From Anas platyrhynchos (taxonomy: Eukaryota; Chordata; Aves; Anseriformes; Anatidae), in the NCBI RefSeq assembly GCF_047663525.1, contig NC_092589.1, positions 30,749,001 through 30,813,000 of the forward strand: a DNA stretch of 64,000 nucleotides. Reading direction: 5' to 3'. Positions 1 to 12,962 of this stretch are shown here, piece by piece (position 1 is the first letter of the stretch; every line of letters begins with the position of its first letter). The translations under genes were made by a program, and so were the position numbers. A model generated the notes under the pieces. That model had not been told where the DNA came from and did no database searches. It worked only from the letters and a program-made list of their open reading frames with translations.

Positions 1-3000
1 AGCCGTGATAAACATTTCTACTTACAAACACTTGAACTCAGAGTTTGAGTGGCAGGGGGGCTGTTGAGTTTTGGGTTTGGTGTGTTTAGGATTTTCCTTG
101 GTGGAAGTTCCCCCACCCCTCACCCAGAAACTGCTGATAACACCAACATCTTCACAACTATTGCCTCTGGGATTAATTCAAGGTAGAAACTGATGAAGTC
201 ACTTCTGGCATCAGTCCTTTCCATCCCTATTTCCCTCCTCCTCCCTCACCATGCTAATCCAAAAGGGATCAGTTAGATCATTCAAGCTAACACTCCCCTG
301 ATTAAAGTATTTAAACATTAATGAAGTACTCCTAACTGGGTTTAACTAATAGTGAAAATAAATTATACTGTTTATGTCCACATAAATTTCAATACATCCC
401 TTGCCAGAGGGAAATAAAGACACAAGTCATTTCTTGAGGTTGGCAATACTTTCTGATTAACTGTGTACAGTGTCTGTCTACCATAACTCGGTAACCTGGG
501 TTCCCAAACTGGGAGAATTTTCTCCCAGCCACGTGAAATCTGGAACACCTACCTTGGGCCGACACAGACAGAGAGAAAGACCAGAAGGTGTTCCTGCTCT
601 GTGTGGACCACACCACGTGCATGTGGCAGCAGCTCCTTTACCCTTCCTCCCTGCACAACAGCACGGTTCCTTCAGCTGAGCCAGGCAGAAGCACCACAGC
701 CAGCGTACTCACCCACTGGGGCACGGCAACCCTGGCTTTAGTTACCAATAGGAAAGGGCTGAGGAGAGGAAAAAATGACTTCTTATACATGGGAGGCACA
801 GTAAGGCACCAGCAGCACTCTGAGCATCGAACTTAACGTGGATGCTTCCCTCCCGTTCTGCAGAAAGGTGGCACTGGGAGCCCCTCTGGAAGCTGGGACG
901 CAGGCTGTGGAAAAGGTCAGGCAGCCAAGGCACAGTTGGCTTTGCCAGAGTAAAGAAAGAATATGATGTGGATATAAAAAAAAAAAAAAAGAAGACAGAA
1001 AATAGAGAACCAAGAAGAAATAGTGTGACATACTGAGGGAACATCTAACAGAGACTGTTAGACTGTTAATATCTGTCTAGGTTACTACTAGGCTACTCAG
1101 GTAAGAATATAAGCGATCTTCTCCCTGACATCCTAATAAAGCTGAGAAGAAAGAGACTTATTTATTTATTTATCTCCATCAATGCACAGCACTGCGTATT
1201 TTTGGCATACTCTGAGGTTTCCAAAATTTGATTTTCAGAAGTCAGCAGTCTTCTTAGCACTGTACTTTAAGGAAGGCTTATGAAAAGATAAAAGCATTTA
1301 GTTCATTTGTCCTTACGTTATTTTTCCCCCTTACTCCTTTCCTTACCCTATTTTTCCCCCTCACATCTTTTAACTCACTATTTGGAACAGCTTTTCTCTT
1401 CTCCCATTACAGATTCATCGGTGCTGAAAGGATCAGCCCTTTCAGCAAGCAGCCCAAAGCTTTACCAAATTACAATGTTAAATTGCATCTCAAATAGGAT
1501 TTCCTCAACTTTTCAACTGCTATGAGCATGGACTTTGCATTACAGTTTTGCCCTTTCTTAATTTTTGACTTTTCCTTGTAGTCCATACATGGTGCCACCG
1601 CTGCTCCCCAAGGCTGGCTTCAGGACTGGTTTGCAGTTTTCCAGTTGCTGCCAGCACTTCTGTGAGCAGTTCCAGCAGGAACTGCCACCAGGTGACACTG
1701 AACTTCTGTGCTGAGAATGCGGGGGAAACACGAGCTTGCTCAGAAAGAAACATGAACCTAACACCTCTTTTTTCCCCAACAACATGTTTGACCAGCTCAC
1801 ATAGCCGTGAAGATGAGGATCAGAGAAATAGCTCTTTAATCATAGATTTAATGTAAAAACCAAAAGCAAAACAAACAAAACCATCCTCAGCTATGAAAGC
1901 TCCTTATTAGTATTCCTTAAAAAGTATGGTTTTTAAACTTCTGTGTACATCCAGCTCAAAAGGGTGCCAATTGGATCAGAAAAGAGAAGTTTCTATTTAT
2001 TTGGAGATGCAGAGCAAAAGTCATGAACAAGCACCAACCTACTCATTTCAGTGTATGGATTTAGTCTGAAGTCTTTTTAGTTTGATGCTGTTGGATGAAC
2101 AATTTAAAATCCTACTGAGACCCAGCAGCCTTTTTTTTTTCCCTTTTGTGATAATATGACTATTAAATTATGCTATTATTTTAGAGTATTTTATGTCATT
2201 AAGTAGAAATGGAATAGTGAACATCAGATTAGGCTTAAGATCACTATCCAATCTATAATATTTAAGCAAAACCTGTTGTTGTAAGATAACTAATTGCGTA
2301 AGCTTTTTAAAAAGGCATTATTCCAATGTCACTAGCGCAGTATGCTTAAATCACCTGCTTGAAAAAGCTTCTGATCCCTGGCCACCAGCTGGTAATCCTG
2401 AAATATCCAAGCTATTCAGCATGGAGAACAGCTAAGTATACAGGAATCTGATGGAAAGGTGCACACTAATAGACAAATTATCACACCAGTACAGTTGGAA
2501 TGACAGCAGTCACGGTCCCAAAACCCCTTATTTACCTCCCTTCCAGAAGCCTCGCTCCAAAAAAAACCAAAAAACAATTCTTCTGAAGTATTACTTTCAG
2601 AGTAGTACACTGCCCAGATAGATTTAAAAACAAAAAAAAAAAAAAGGGGGGGGGGAGAAAGAAGGGAGTGCCTCCAACCTGTTGAAGAAGATTAAGTAGC
2701 CTAAAAATCCTTCCCAGTGTAAGCACCACACCCACGAATCTACATCCAGGTATTCCACATGGATAAGCTGGTCGGTGCTATGCACCAAGCCAGACGCTGC
2801 TATGAATGTACCTCTCCTGGCCAACCCAAACAGGATCGGTCACACGTGCAGAGAGGGGGCATACGATAGCAAAGGCAGCTACATGCATTGTACATCTGGG
2901 AGCCGTTTGATAAACATGCTTAGGTAACACCCTGTTTGCACTGGTGTTGTATGCCTGGAGATACTAATTTTGAAGGGAAAGGTCATTATCTGCTAGCTGA

Positions 3001-6000
3001 CATTCTACTGGAAACAAACCTGAGTTTTCAGTAAATCAAACAAGTGACTACTGCCAGCCAAAAACCACTTTTTAGGGACTGGAAGGCAGTACTTGCTGCA
3101 AGCAGCACACATGCATCAGTACCAGCACCATATCACGATCAAGACAGTAACACTACAAAATACACTGAGGATAAATCAACAGTATCAGAGAGGACTACAT
3201 TTTAAGCACACTGACTGAACTGTATTTCTAACAGGACACCTCTGGCAATTTTAAGGTAAAGTATTTCAGCATTCCCCCTGCCTATGCAAAATGGCTTGTT
3301 TTCTCATACATTCTAGCTATAGTTTTTAAGTGTCTTAACTAGCAGTTAAAATATTTGGGGTAAAGAACTAGACAGAGTTTGGAGTAATATTGTATCCGTA
3401 CCTGACTACAGCTTCATGATTTTTTCCTTACTCTGAAGACTAAAACCAACTTTCAGGACACCTCAAAAGGCATGTTCTAGAACCAAACCAGTAGACTCAG
3501 AAGAACATACAAACAATCTCTAAGCAAAACAGCCTGCTCACTGTGAGCCTTCCTCTAGGGCAAGAGCTCCTCAGCTCGTCATGTTCCATCCACGCATAAC
3601 AGCTTCCAGACGAACAAAGCACGGAGAAGGAGCTCTCATAATATCCAACAGCCATTTTTTCCCCTGGAATTGCATTGCAGTACCGGCCAGAAGATCCCAA
3701 GGAACTGAACTGATATTCCTTGTATGTTGAGCTGATTCACTCGACAACGAAGGACCGATTATTTGGGAGAGAGTTATTAGAAGATAATTTAACAAAGTTA
3801 ATTTAACAAAACAGCAATGACTTACATCTGCCTTCAGAAAGTCTAATTGACAACTTCACCAGTCTCTGCATCATGACCTTTAGTGTCAGGATTGAAGAGA
3901 TTTCCTCTTAGATACAGCAATTATTTTCTTGTTATATTAAAATAACGCAAGAAAGTTCATTAGCTAAGACTTCAGGTTTAGTGTGCTTTATCAACCACTA
4001 CCAAAACTCAGCTAAAGAAATACTGACTCTGAAATAAATGGCTGTTTGTTGAGGTGTTCATTTCTTTTCCTGTTTGTTTTTTTTTGTTGCTTGTTTGCTA
4101 AATATGCAGGTACAAACACAGTGTTTCCTAAGAAGTCATTACTTAGCTTTCCATAAATATATTTCAACAATAATAGTAATATTCACCAAGGACATAAAAA
4201 AATTAAACTGAAACAATAATGTATTTGGTGTCAACTGCAGCCATCAGTGAGCATCTGTTAGGTTGGATATTAGGAAGAACTTCTTTACCAAAAGGGTTGT
4301 CAGGCATTGGAATGGGCTGCCCAGGGAAGTGGTTCAGTCATCATCCCTGGAGGTCTTTAAAAGATGTTTAGATGTAGAGCTTAGGGATACAGCTTAGTGG
4401 AGGACTTGTTAGTGTTAGACCAGAGGTTGGACTGGGCGATCTTGGAGGTCTCTTCCAACCTAGGTGATTCTGTGATTCTGTCTGCTAACTTAAGAGCTCC
4501 TCTGAAGCCAAGTGAAGCCAGCCATTGAGGAAGCACGGAATCACATTTTCTGAGAAGACTCCAAAAATGATATAAAGCCATATTCAACGGCTTACAGGAA
4601 AATCCTGAAGTAGAACATTCCTCTGATGAGCTTGCTCAGGGAAGTCCCTTGCTCCTGGCTTTATAGCCAATCTCGCCAACTTACCTGAAAACCACCCACA
4701 GGACTTCACTGCTTGTCCTTCCAGCTTATGAAAAGGATTTGCAGCAACTCTATTTTCCTAGTATATGGACTCTTCTAAGAAAAACATACACACTTACTCT
4801 GTCACTCACTGAAGACCCTTGCTCCGAAGATTAAGAAGCTCATTCTAGCTTAACATACTTTTTTCCTTTTTTCTTTTAAGTGCAGCCTAACAGGAAACAT
4901 TAGTGTACCAACCCAGATAACCAGCAAAACGGAAAAAGGAAAGCGGTGTTGCTTGTTCACAAACTGAAAGCAAAACATGATTTCTCTTAAGAAAAAAAAA
5001 AAAAAAAGACTGATTTTTAAAGCCTTGGTGTTGAGCACCAAGAATAAAAGGAAATTCATGCTATGTGCACTAGCCAAGGAAGTCTAAGCTTAAGTGTACG
5101 GCATGTTCAATATACACAAGGAGAATATGCACTGCAGGAGCACAGGAAAAAAAAAATCACATTTTTAAAAACATTTTCCAGCACATATCTTCATAAAGTC
5201 AAAGCAGCCTAGCCATTGGTACAGTAACCAGAGTACTTCAGCCTGCTACAAACAGGAGAGGAGAGCAGTTCTCGATGCCTCGCCAACACCAGCACCCTCA
5301 GAACTGCCTGGCCCACGTTACTGCAACTTCACCCAACAGCTGAAGTACACAGAAAAAAAGATTTATTAAAAAAGCAGACTGAAATTACTATTAAAATCAT
5401 ACTGTGAATAGCTCTCTGTACCAACATTAAGCTCTGAATTATTTAAAGCAGCTCTGAAATACCATGATACGCACTACAGAGACCCCAAAAGCCTATGATG
5501 ACAATCAGTGGCTTTTCTTATGACATGGTAATGCCAAAAACAGGATGCCCCCGGGTAGAGCAAAGAAGTCTTTCAAGTTATCTCCTCTAGAACAGAAATT
5601 AGTTGTCTATTTTAAAGCGATGTTATCTTACGCCTCCATTAAGAAAGAAGTCATACGCTCCCTCGAGCTCTCCCTGTTGGAGGGGTGTGTACATGCGCAA
5701 GCATATTTTATTTTATTTTTTTTAACAGTTGACTTTTATTGCCACCACATTCCAGCATTAATTTTCACCTTGGGGCAACCACTGTTGTTTTTGAGCTAGT
5801 AATGCAAGTGACTGCCAAGTCGGGCAAGAAGCAAGTCAATGTTGCTTTGGCATCATATGGTTGTAAACACTTTCATTTAACTCTTAGTTGGAAAGCCAAA
5901 AATAGATTCAAAGAAAGGATACTACCACTACTAACAATGTACTTTTTTTTTTTCCCTTCCTGCCACAATCAGCTTCTCGGAATGCTGAGAACACCTCCAG

Positions 6001-9000
6001 CAAGCTGATCAGAGGCTGTCTCATCCTTAACCTCCACTACATACCCTCACATAACAGAACTGGCAATCACTAAGCTGTTTGCTTCTCATTTCAAACCATA
6101 TTGCCAAAAATCTAGCTTCAGCTTCAGGTTGCCAACCACACCTCCACCAAGGCGCAGATAACAAATTCACTGCCTCACATCTCTGATGTTTGTGATTAAT
6201 TTCTTGCCTCTTTACCCCCTCCCCCAAAAAAATGAATGTGTGGTTATCAAACTGTACTACATAACCTACTCCTGGATTTCAATATAAACAACATTCAGCA
6301 TCTGGCAATTATCTTTGTTGGTATTTATGCCAATCAACTCATGTTTGTAAGAGCTGAATCTAGTTCAAGGAGCCATCATGTTACATGCTTAACTTTTCAA
6401 CTTCCTGAAAGTTTGGCCAGATTTCAGAAATCTTTGAATGTGTAGTACAAGAACTAGTGCATCAGAACAACATCAAGAGTGTGGTTTGAGGCAAATATGA
6501 CAGCCTACACACAGCCTTATTTTTTAGAAGAAAACAGGCAACTGTTTGAAAGAAAACATTAATTTTACTGAAGTCCAGCCCAAGTTTCTTTCACTCACCT
6601 CAGAAAACTCTGTATGTTTCTCTGTGTTGACAGAGCTAGCTCTGAGGAACTGCTACAGGAACATGGTCTTTGGAAAGGCTCGTCAGAACTAGCTTCAGCT
6701 CGGTTTCACCTGATTTGCAAAACCCTATATTGTTGCAATGCCTTACATGTACTAAGTAGGGAACAGATTTTATTACGCGAATCTTCATTCAAGTCCAGAA
6801 TAAAGGCCAATCTATCCCTAAGAGATAAAAGAGGCCTAGTGAGGCAGGCTGATATGGAACAAGAAAAATGCTGAAAGCACAGTCCAGTGCTATGTTGCTT
6901 CAGTGCACAAAAAAAAAAAAAAAACAGTTTGAAACAGTTTGCTACATCTCACAGCAACAGAGTTAAGAAGGGATACAAGAAACAAAAAGCGACTTTGGGA
7001 ATACAGGTATTTGAAATTTCACTAAGCTGCTACAGAGCACTGCATCTGAGCCCAGCAAATGAAAACAGCAAGATGTAACAACAGCAAGAGGGACAGAGCA
7101 GTAAGCAACCAGCAGCTCGAGGTGCAATTTGTTCCCTCGTACTGTTAAGATCTCCTGCTAATGGCACAAGCTTTATGAATGGGGAAATGGGGTTTCAGCT
7201 GCCCTCCTGTGTGAAACTGACGGTTTCAGCGCTCGCCACAAGCAGAGGTCACCTGTCAGGGATGCTCCAAGCAGGTCGGTGCAGCGTGTGACTCACTCAT
7301 GCGGCAGGCTCATCCCGCTGACCTCTCTCCTCACCAGCACGCACCACTGGCACGCTGCCGGCCGCTGCAAGGTCCACAGGCGCACCCAGAGCTTCAGCTG
7401 GACGCCACGTATCGAACGCCTGACCAGCTGAAAAAGCAGCAGCTGCTATAGATAGCTATTGATCCTGCTATTCCCGGCCCCGCGCGGCCTGACAAACACC
7501 TCTTCAGATGAGAGTTTTTAGGAAAAGGGGTTTGGTGGAAGGAAAACACAAAGATTCCTTTTTTTTTTTTTTTGAAATGGATATATGCAGACAAGTGATA
7601 CAGAGGCATTAGGTCTGAGGACTTAAGCAGCAGTCAACTGATCAGTGGCAACCACTTAACCCCAAGAACCTGCCTGCTGACAACTTCTCTCCCGTTGCAT
7701 TGTAATTGCCGTGCATCAACTGACGAGCAGGGGCATTACCACACAAACTTCTCTGAGGGAGGATTAAGAATCCACACACTGCAGTAACTGCACATTAGTG
7801 GTCCGGGGGTAAGAAGTGTGTGACCCCACAGCACGCAGAGCAACGATGGGGAGCTACCAGGCAGCAAGCACTGAGATCAGCAGAGGAGATGTGGTAAGAA
7901 GCTGCAACTCTGTTCTGCAGTAGTAGTAAGGCATATGACAGGACTGAAGGAGCAGAAAAATAAGATTCTTTAGGATAACAAGCATAGCTTTATAATAATT
8001 TAAGACTTCAAAATCCTATTTACCTGTGTGAATTATGCGCTCCGAATAAATCAGGTACCTGCAGTACTATGAAAAGACAGCGACCAACAAGTCTGCTGAT
8101 GAAAGGGGTGAATGAGAACTGAACCATGCAGTGAAGACAGCACAGGTTTTTTTTTGCTGTATCATACACACTGGTACATGGGGCAGGAGTATTAATATTA
8201 GAGATACAGTATATTTTTGTACTGTCTTTGTTTTGATAAAATGATTACCTAAAATCATTTGCTTGCATCAATTTGCCATTCCCATATCCATTAACAAATG
8301 AAATTTTAGTAATTAAATTCCCTTATTCGGTTCCACTTTGAAATGTAGGAATCAGAACAAGAAATGTTTTCCTTTAACTTTCCATTACCCATGGAATTGA
8401 TAAAAATACAATGTATGCTTTTAGAAATTGCCAGGTTTGAGAGCAGCAATGCTAACTGCTTGCTAACAGGAACCTATATCAATAAAACAAAAAAAACAAA
8501 AACAAAAAAACACAAAAGCACGTTTTTTCTGGCAACTTCTCCTGAATCTCAAACCTGTTCTTGCTCTATTCTACTGTCTGGACCGTGATTTATGTGATAC
8601 CAGGTAAACAGACTTTGCTCTGCAAGCCACTGAAGCCCAAATGTAGTTTAAGTACAGAAGTCTCACAGATGTATTTGCTTTATCAAAAGCATCATTTTAC
8701 CAGATACCCCTTAGAAGCAGATTAAGACCAATTCAAGCATAACAGTGGAAGAACCAGCACATACTATGCCTATCGCGTAGACACATCGCAGCCGCTGGAC
8801 ACAAATTGAGCTTGGTCTGCAAGGTCAGATGTTGCTGAAGCCACAATACTAGTTTTGATAAATGCAAGTCTGTCTCCTGACAAGGAAACCCCATATTCTT
8901 TCTCTAAGCACAAGGGTACTCTCAACCTCCAAACCTAAGATAAAATAAGTTTGGGGGTGCTGTCTGGAAGAAGTACAGCCATAATACAGCTTACGACCAG

Positions 9001-10771
9001 ATACACTGGTTTGCCTACTTGTACCTCTTCCAGATGCCACAGTCAGCCAGCCAAACAAACGACTGAAGAAGCCATTAGGACACCTGAGAGTTAGGAGACA
9101 AGAGGGTACAGCCACCGATTTCAGAGCACAACTTCTTGCAATGCCTTTTTTTACAGGTGTTGTAAAAGTAAACAGTAAACAATCCTCAGTTCTTGGTCAG
9201 GACTGTTTTTATGGGCTGCGTCTGCACAGAACCAGGCACAACTGGAAAACCACACCAGAGTTCCCAGAATTTCAATGCAAGTATCATGCAATTTTCTAAG
9301 ACATCTTAAGCTCTGCTACAATTTACTCAGTCCTTCAGGGAAATAGTTGTATTAACACACTTTCCATGGGAAAGTATTTGGTCTCATCCACAGGTACTCT
9401 AGCAACCCTGTGGCACGATGAACAGAAAGAACCATCTTAGAATGAACAGGGTATAACAGTGAAATAAGAATCAGAAGCATGGACTGCAGAAAGCCACAAG
9501 TAGCAAGGGTCAGGCAGAGTTGCAATCTTTCTTTATGGATTTGTACTGATATGAAAAGCACAAAAGTCATTTTCACACTCTTGCCTACCAGCGGTAACAA
9601 AACCACCAGGGGTATTCTTGCACAACACAGAGCAAGATAGCTTAATAGCTCAGTGCCACAGGAAGAGAACATTCTTATTTTCCCTCCCATTCTAAGATAA
9701 GGTCCTTTGTGCTTACCTTGTCCAGGGTTCCTCTTTGCATTAGGCTCCTCTGAGCCAAGTAAACTCAGTTTTGTTTACTAAAACAGTAGAAAGTAAACCC
9801 AACCCCAAAAAAGAGTTCCCTGCCATTTTGGTGAGTTAAACCAACTTAGTAGAAGCAGTCAAGTGCAAGAGTGAGCACATGGGAGGAGGCCAAGAGCACA
9901 GGAGGCCCACCAACAGGAAACGGAAGAAAGGAGGGTGGAAAGAAAAAAAAACTCTTTCCTCGCAGCAGCAGCAACAAGCAGTGAGAAATGGCAGGACTGG
10001 CCATGAAACTCAAGCCTGAGATAACATCACAGCTTCGCCCTTTCCTCGATTCCACTGAGCTGGGCGGGAAGGAGTAAGAAATGAGTCGCATCCCCGGCAC
10101 CCGCAGGGGAGCCAGCCTGCCTCCCGCCAGGGCGCCGTGTGGGCACTCACCTGGGCGCCTCCATCTTCTGGGGCCGAGCCGAGCCACCACGCTCGGTGCC
10201 CCTCGCCCCAGGCAGCCCCGCCACATCCCCACATCCCGCTTTATTTCCTCACCAGCCAGGGACGTGAGGGAAGAGCCATTCATTCGCACAGCCGGCTGCC
10301 TGCGGGAACATCCCTTTGCTGCTAAATTAAAGTCTCCCAAGTTCAAGTTCGCGCTCTGCCGGCTGCGGAGCGGGCCGTGCTGTGCCCGCGCGGTGCCGTG
10401 CCCGCTGGCAGGCTGAGGGGCAGCGTGCGGGGCTGCTCCGGGCGGCGTTCACACAGCGAGACGCGGCCGAGCCCCGTGCTGCAGGCGGCGCGGGGCCGTG
10501 CGGCCAGCGGCAGGGGGACACCCGGCACATGGCCGCTGCTGCCCGGGGAGCCGGGCGACAAGCAGCCTCCCCCGGGGCCGGCTACCTCGCTGCTTCGGCG
10601 GGGGCTGCGGGAAGGCGCTGTAAAGGCAGACAAAGGGCGGGCGGCGGCAGCGCCCCGGGCACGCTGCTCCTGCCGCCCGCGGCGCCTCGGGGAGACAAAG
10701 GGGCCCCGGGGCACCGCCGGGCCGCGTCCCCCCCCCCCCCGCTCCCTTCCCCTCCCCGGCCCCCTCCTCAC
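1..10771 (-). other. ADSS2: ADSS2 intron 1 (no coding exon seen)
   Basis: This stretch lies downstream, in the minus direction, of ADSS2 coding exon 1, whose donor is at 10771. I looked on the minus strand for the next expected ADSS2 segment, which begins GGNNAGHTVVV and includes YDFHLLPSG, and did not find it. The simplest reading is that everything here is intron 1. It contains A/T homopolymer runs (for example about 2632-2644 and 7559-7573), one CR1 fragment (4259-4481), and no reading frame with a recognisable domain or splice context. The open frames present are short and scattered. No other gene was recognised here. Confidence 0.6.
4259..4481 (+). mobile_element. CR1 LINE 3' fragment
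   Basis: It begins near GGTTGGATATTAGGAAGAA, continues through the typical CR1 segment with GGGCTGCCCAGGGAAGTGG and GGAGGTCTTTAAAAGA, and ends in two copies of the CR1 terminal octamer ATTCTGTG. This is the usual 5'-truncated avian CR1 3' end, in plus orientation within ADSS2 intron 1. It is non-coding. Confidence 0.93.
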
Positions 10772-10939
10772 CTGGCACCTGCAGACGATGTCGGCGTCCT
10801 GCGCCAGCAGGTCCACCACCTTGCCCTTGCCCTCGTCGCCCCACTGCGCGCCCAGCACCACCGTCACCTTGTTGCCGAGGGGCCGGGCGGCGCTCCCCCC
10901 GTTGGGCACGGCGGCCGCCGGGGCTCCCTGCTCCGCCAT
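10772..10939 (-). CDS. ADSS2: ADSS2 coding exon 1 (adenylosuccinate synthetase 2)
   Basis: Adenylosuccinate synthetase condenses IMP and aspartate, using GTP, to give adenylosuccinate. This is the first committed step from IMP to AMP in the cytosol. The exon encodes 56 residues, beginning [15 protein letters not shown], a short low-complexity N-terminus typical of the non-muscle isozyme. It then runs [20 protein letters not shown], where GDEGKGK is the GTP-binding P-loop signature and contains the catalytic Asp, and ends DADIVCRCQ. The exon ends exactly at CAG|GTGAGG, the position where the human protein continues GGNNAGHT. The ATG sits in a strong context (GCC ATG G). Only this first exon is in the window; the rest lies beyond coordinate 1. 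The N-terminal stretch differs from the muscle isozyme ADSS1. Recognition is very secure. Confidence 0.96.
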
Positions 10940-11282
10940 GGCCCGCGCTGCCCCCTCCGGCTGCGGCTCCGCTCCTGGTCCCGGCCCCGCTCCCGGCTGC
11001 GGCTGCCGCGGGGCTCCGGGCACATGCGGCAGCGGCAGCGCGCGGCGGCCCCGCTTCCCCCGCCTCCTCCCGGCCGCGCCGCGGTGCCGCTGCCGCATCC
11101 AGGCGCCGCCGGCCCCCGCCCCGCCGCTCCCCGCCCTCCCCCGCCGGAGGAGGCCCGGCCCGCCCCGCTCCCCCGGGGAACCGCGAGGCCGCCGCCGCCG
11201 CTGCGGGCGGCTTTTGTCCGTCCCTGCCGCCCTCCCCGTTCCCCCAGCCCGCCCGCCGCTTCTCCCGCGCCTCGCAGCGCGG

Positions 11283-11301
11283 ACTACATTACCCAGCGTG
11301 C
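11283..11301 (+). promoter_or_regulatory. ZNF143/THAP11-type motif (ADSS2 promoter)
   Basis: ACTACATTACCCAGCGTGC matches the well-known ACTACAnnTCCCAG..TGC promoter element bound by ZNF143 (SBS) together with THAP11. It sits upstream of ADSS2 exon 1 in the CpG island. Binding is inferred from the motif only. Confidence 0.75.
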
Positions 11302-11347
11302 CCCGCGGCAAGCCCCTCGCAGAGCGCCGCGCGGGGCCGCGCGCGGG

Positions 11348-11366
11348 GCGTGCTGGGGGTTGTAGG
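11348..11366 (-). promoter_or_regulatory. second, inverted ZNF143/THAP11-type motif
   Basis: The minus strand reads CCTACAACCCCCAGCACGC, a slightly weaker ACTACA..CCCAGCA-type element. It lies 46 bp beyond the first motif and in the opposite orientation, so the two are paired head to head in the ADSS2 promoter. Confidence 0.65.
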
Positions 11367-12730
11367 CCGCGCGGGCAGCACCTGTAGCGGGGCGGGGGGG
11401 TGGCGGCTGCCCCATGCGGCCGCAGCCGTGGCCCTTAGGGGCTGTGGGGCGGGCTGAGGGGCCCGGCGCTGCCCCCGCTGCCGCCATGGCCGGGGGGTGA
11501 AGCCCCGCCGTGAGGGGCTCCTGGCCGCGGCTCGGGCTGGGGCCTGGTGGCGGCCGGTTCCCCTCATGGCCCCCCGGGCACGGCGCAGACCTGGCCCGGC
11601 ACCTCCGCTCCTTGTGCTCCGCAAATCGCGCCCGCGGTTCTTAGCGTGAATGTCAGACCCGCAAATAAATGCTTTGGGTACACCACAGCGTCGTGTGTGT
11701 GTTCAATTCTGCACGCTTAATGGTGAAGTAGCCAGGGGCTATACGTGAGAAGCCATTTTCTCCAGAGCCACCAGAACATGGCCCCCAGCTTCCTCCTGAG
11801 AAGAAAACGAGAATGGAAAAACCCATAGCAGAGAAATGCCCTCATCGTGCATACTTGAGGGTTTAGGAGTGGAACTGGTGCCTCAGAGGCTGTTTCATTC
11901 TTTCCTCTTTCACAGAATCAACACCCCTAGGGGGAAGATTTTTTTTGTAAAGTAGCTATTAAAAAGGCAGAAGTCTGAATGATGTAATTATTGCTAAGAC
12001 GAACTATTCAGAAACCTGAGTCACTGAGCAGTCACAGTCTGGGAGTTGGAATCGGGTTTTCAGTTGCTTCTTTGCACCTTCAGGCTTGCTCTAATCAAGA
12101 ATTAGAAGAGGTATAAAAGTCATCAGAGTAAAGTTTAACTATGTCTTGTAAAGCTAGAGAGATATAAAACAGAAGATTAAGTATAAAGTTGACTGTATAA
12201 AGTTGACTGAGAACATGAAAAAAAAAAATCTAAGTCCTGAATGTCATTGCAAAGAGGTGCTATGGCAAAGCAGTCAGCAGTTCTGTACAAAGATCTTGAG
12301 CAATTGCAAACGATACACAAGGCAATTGTTTATATACACTTCTCAGAGTAAATGGTCCCCTAAGCACTTGGTATAGTCCATAGTATTGATAGTTTTGGCT
12401 GCTTGTGCTAAAAAACATAGACATGATAAATCACTGGACAGGGATCGTGGGAAGTCACTAAAAAGCACAAGGAGCTGCCGAAGTCTCTCCAGTTCTGCTG
12501 ACACAAAGGCAACTTTTGTTCTAGTGCAGTCACTTTGAAAGAAGAAACTGAGGCTGTACATCATGTCATGATTCCACAAAAAGTGGTCTTGATTTATTTT
12601 TTACGATATGATTTTCCAGTGTAGCTGAATGATACTAAAGCCTCACCACTGCCAACACAAACATTCCCTTGAATCTCAAAATAAGTTTGAGCCTGTCAGG
12701 GTAGTGTTCTAGTAACATGGTGTTAATGTA

Positions 12731-12962
12731 ATCATAGAATAGTTCAGGTTGAAAGAGACCTCCAAGATCATCTGGTCCAACTGTCCCCCTACCACCGCTG
12801 TCACCCACTAAACCGTGTCCCTAAGCACAACGTCCAACCTTTGCTTAAACACTCCCAGGGACAGTGACTCCACCACCTTCCAGGGCAACCCCTTCCAATG
12901 CCTGACTGCTCTTCCTGAAAAGAAATTCCTCCTAATTTCCAACCCGATATTTCCAACCCGAA
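12731..12962 (-). mobile_element. CR1 LINE 3' fragment (inverted)
   Basis: It reads in reverse complement. ATCATAGAATAGTTCAGGTT is the CR1 3' end, followed by GAGACCTCCAAGATCATC, GTCCAAC and CACCACCTTCCAGGGCAACC, and it ends near TTCCTCCTAATTTCCAACC. A short duplicated TTTCCAACCCGA lies at the truncated 5' edge (about 12940-12962). Non-coding, minus orientation. Confidence 0.92.

Larger units (their letters stand above)
10100..11650. promoter_or_regulatory. ADSS2: CpG island and promoter of ADSS2
   Basis: G+C and CpG content rise abruptly from about 10.1 kb and fall again near 11.65 kb, where AT-rich sequence resumes. The island covers ADSS2 coding exon 1, the start of intron 1, and the upstream promoter. 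Long open frames on both strands here are by-products of high GC. Two opposed ACTACA..CCCAG-type motifs (11283-11301 and 11348-11366) lie about 350-430 bp upstream of the ATG and probably mark the core promoter. I see no convincing TATA box. The transcription start is not visible from sequence alone. Confidence 0.8.

Noticed and set aside
10343..11387. Very long open frames on both strands across the ADSS2 CpG island (more than 300 codons)
   Set aside because: They run through the intron and promoter, are Pro/Arg/Ala/Gly-rich, and overlap each other. Only the 56-codon ADSS2 exon within one of them is real.
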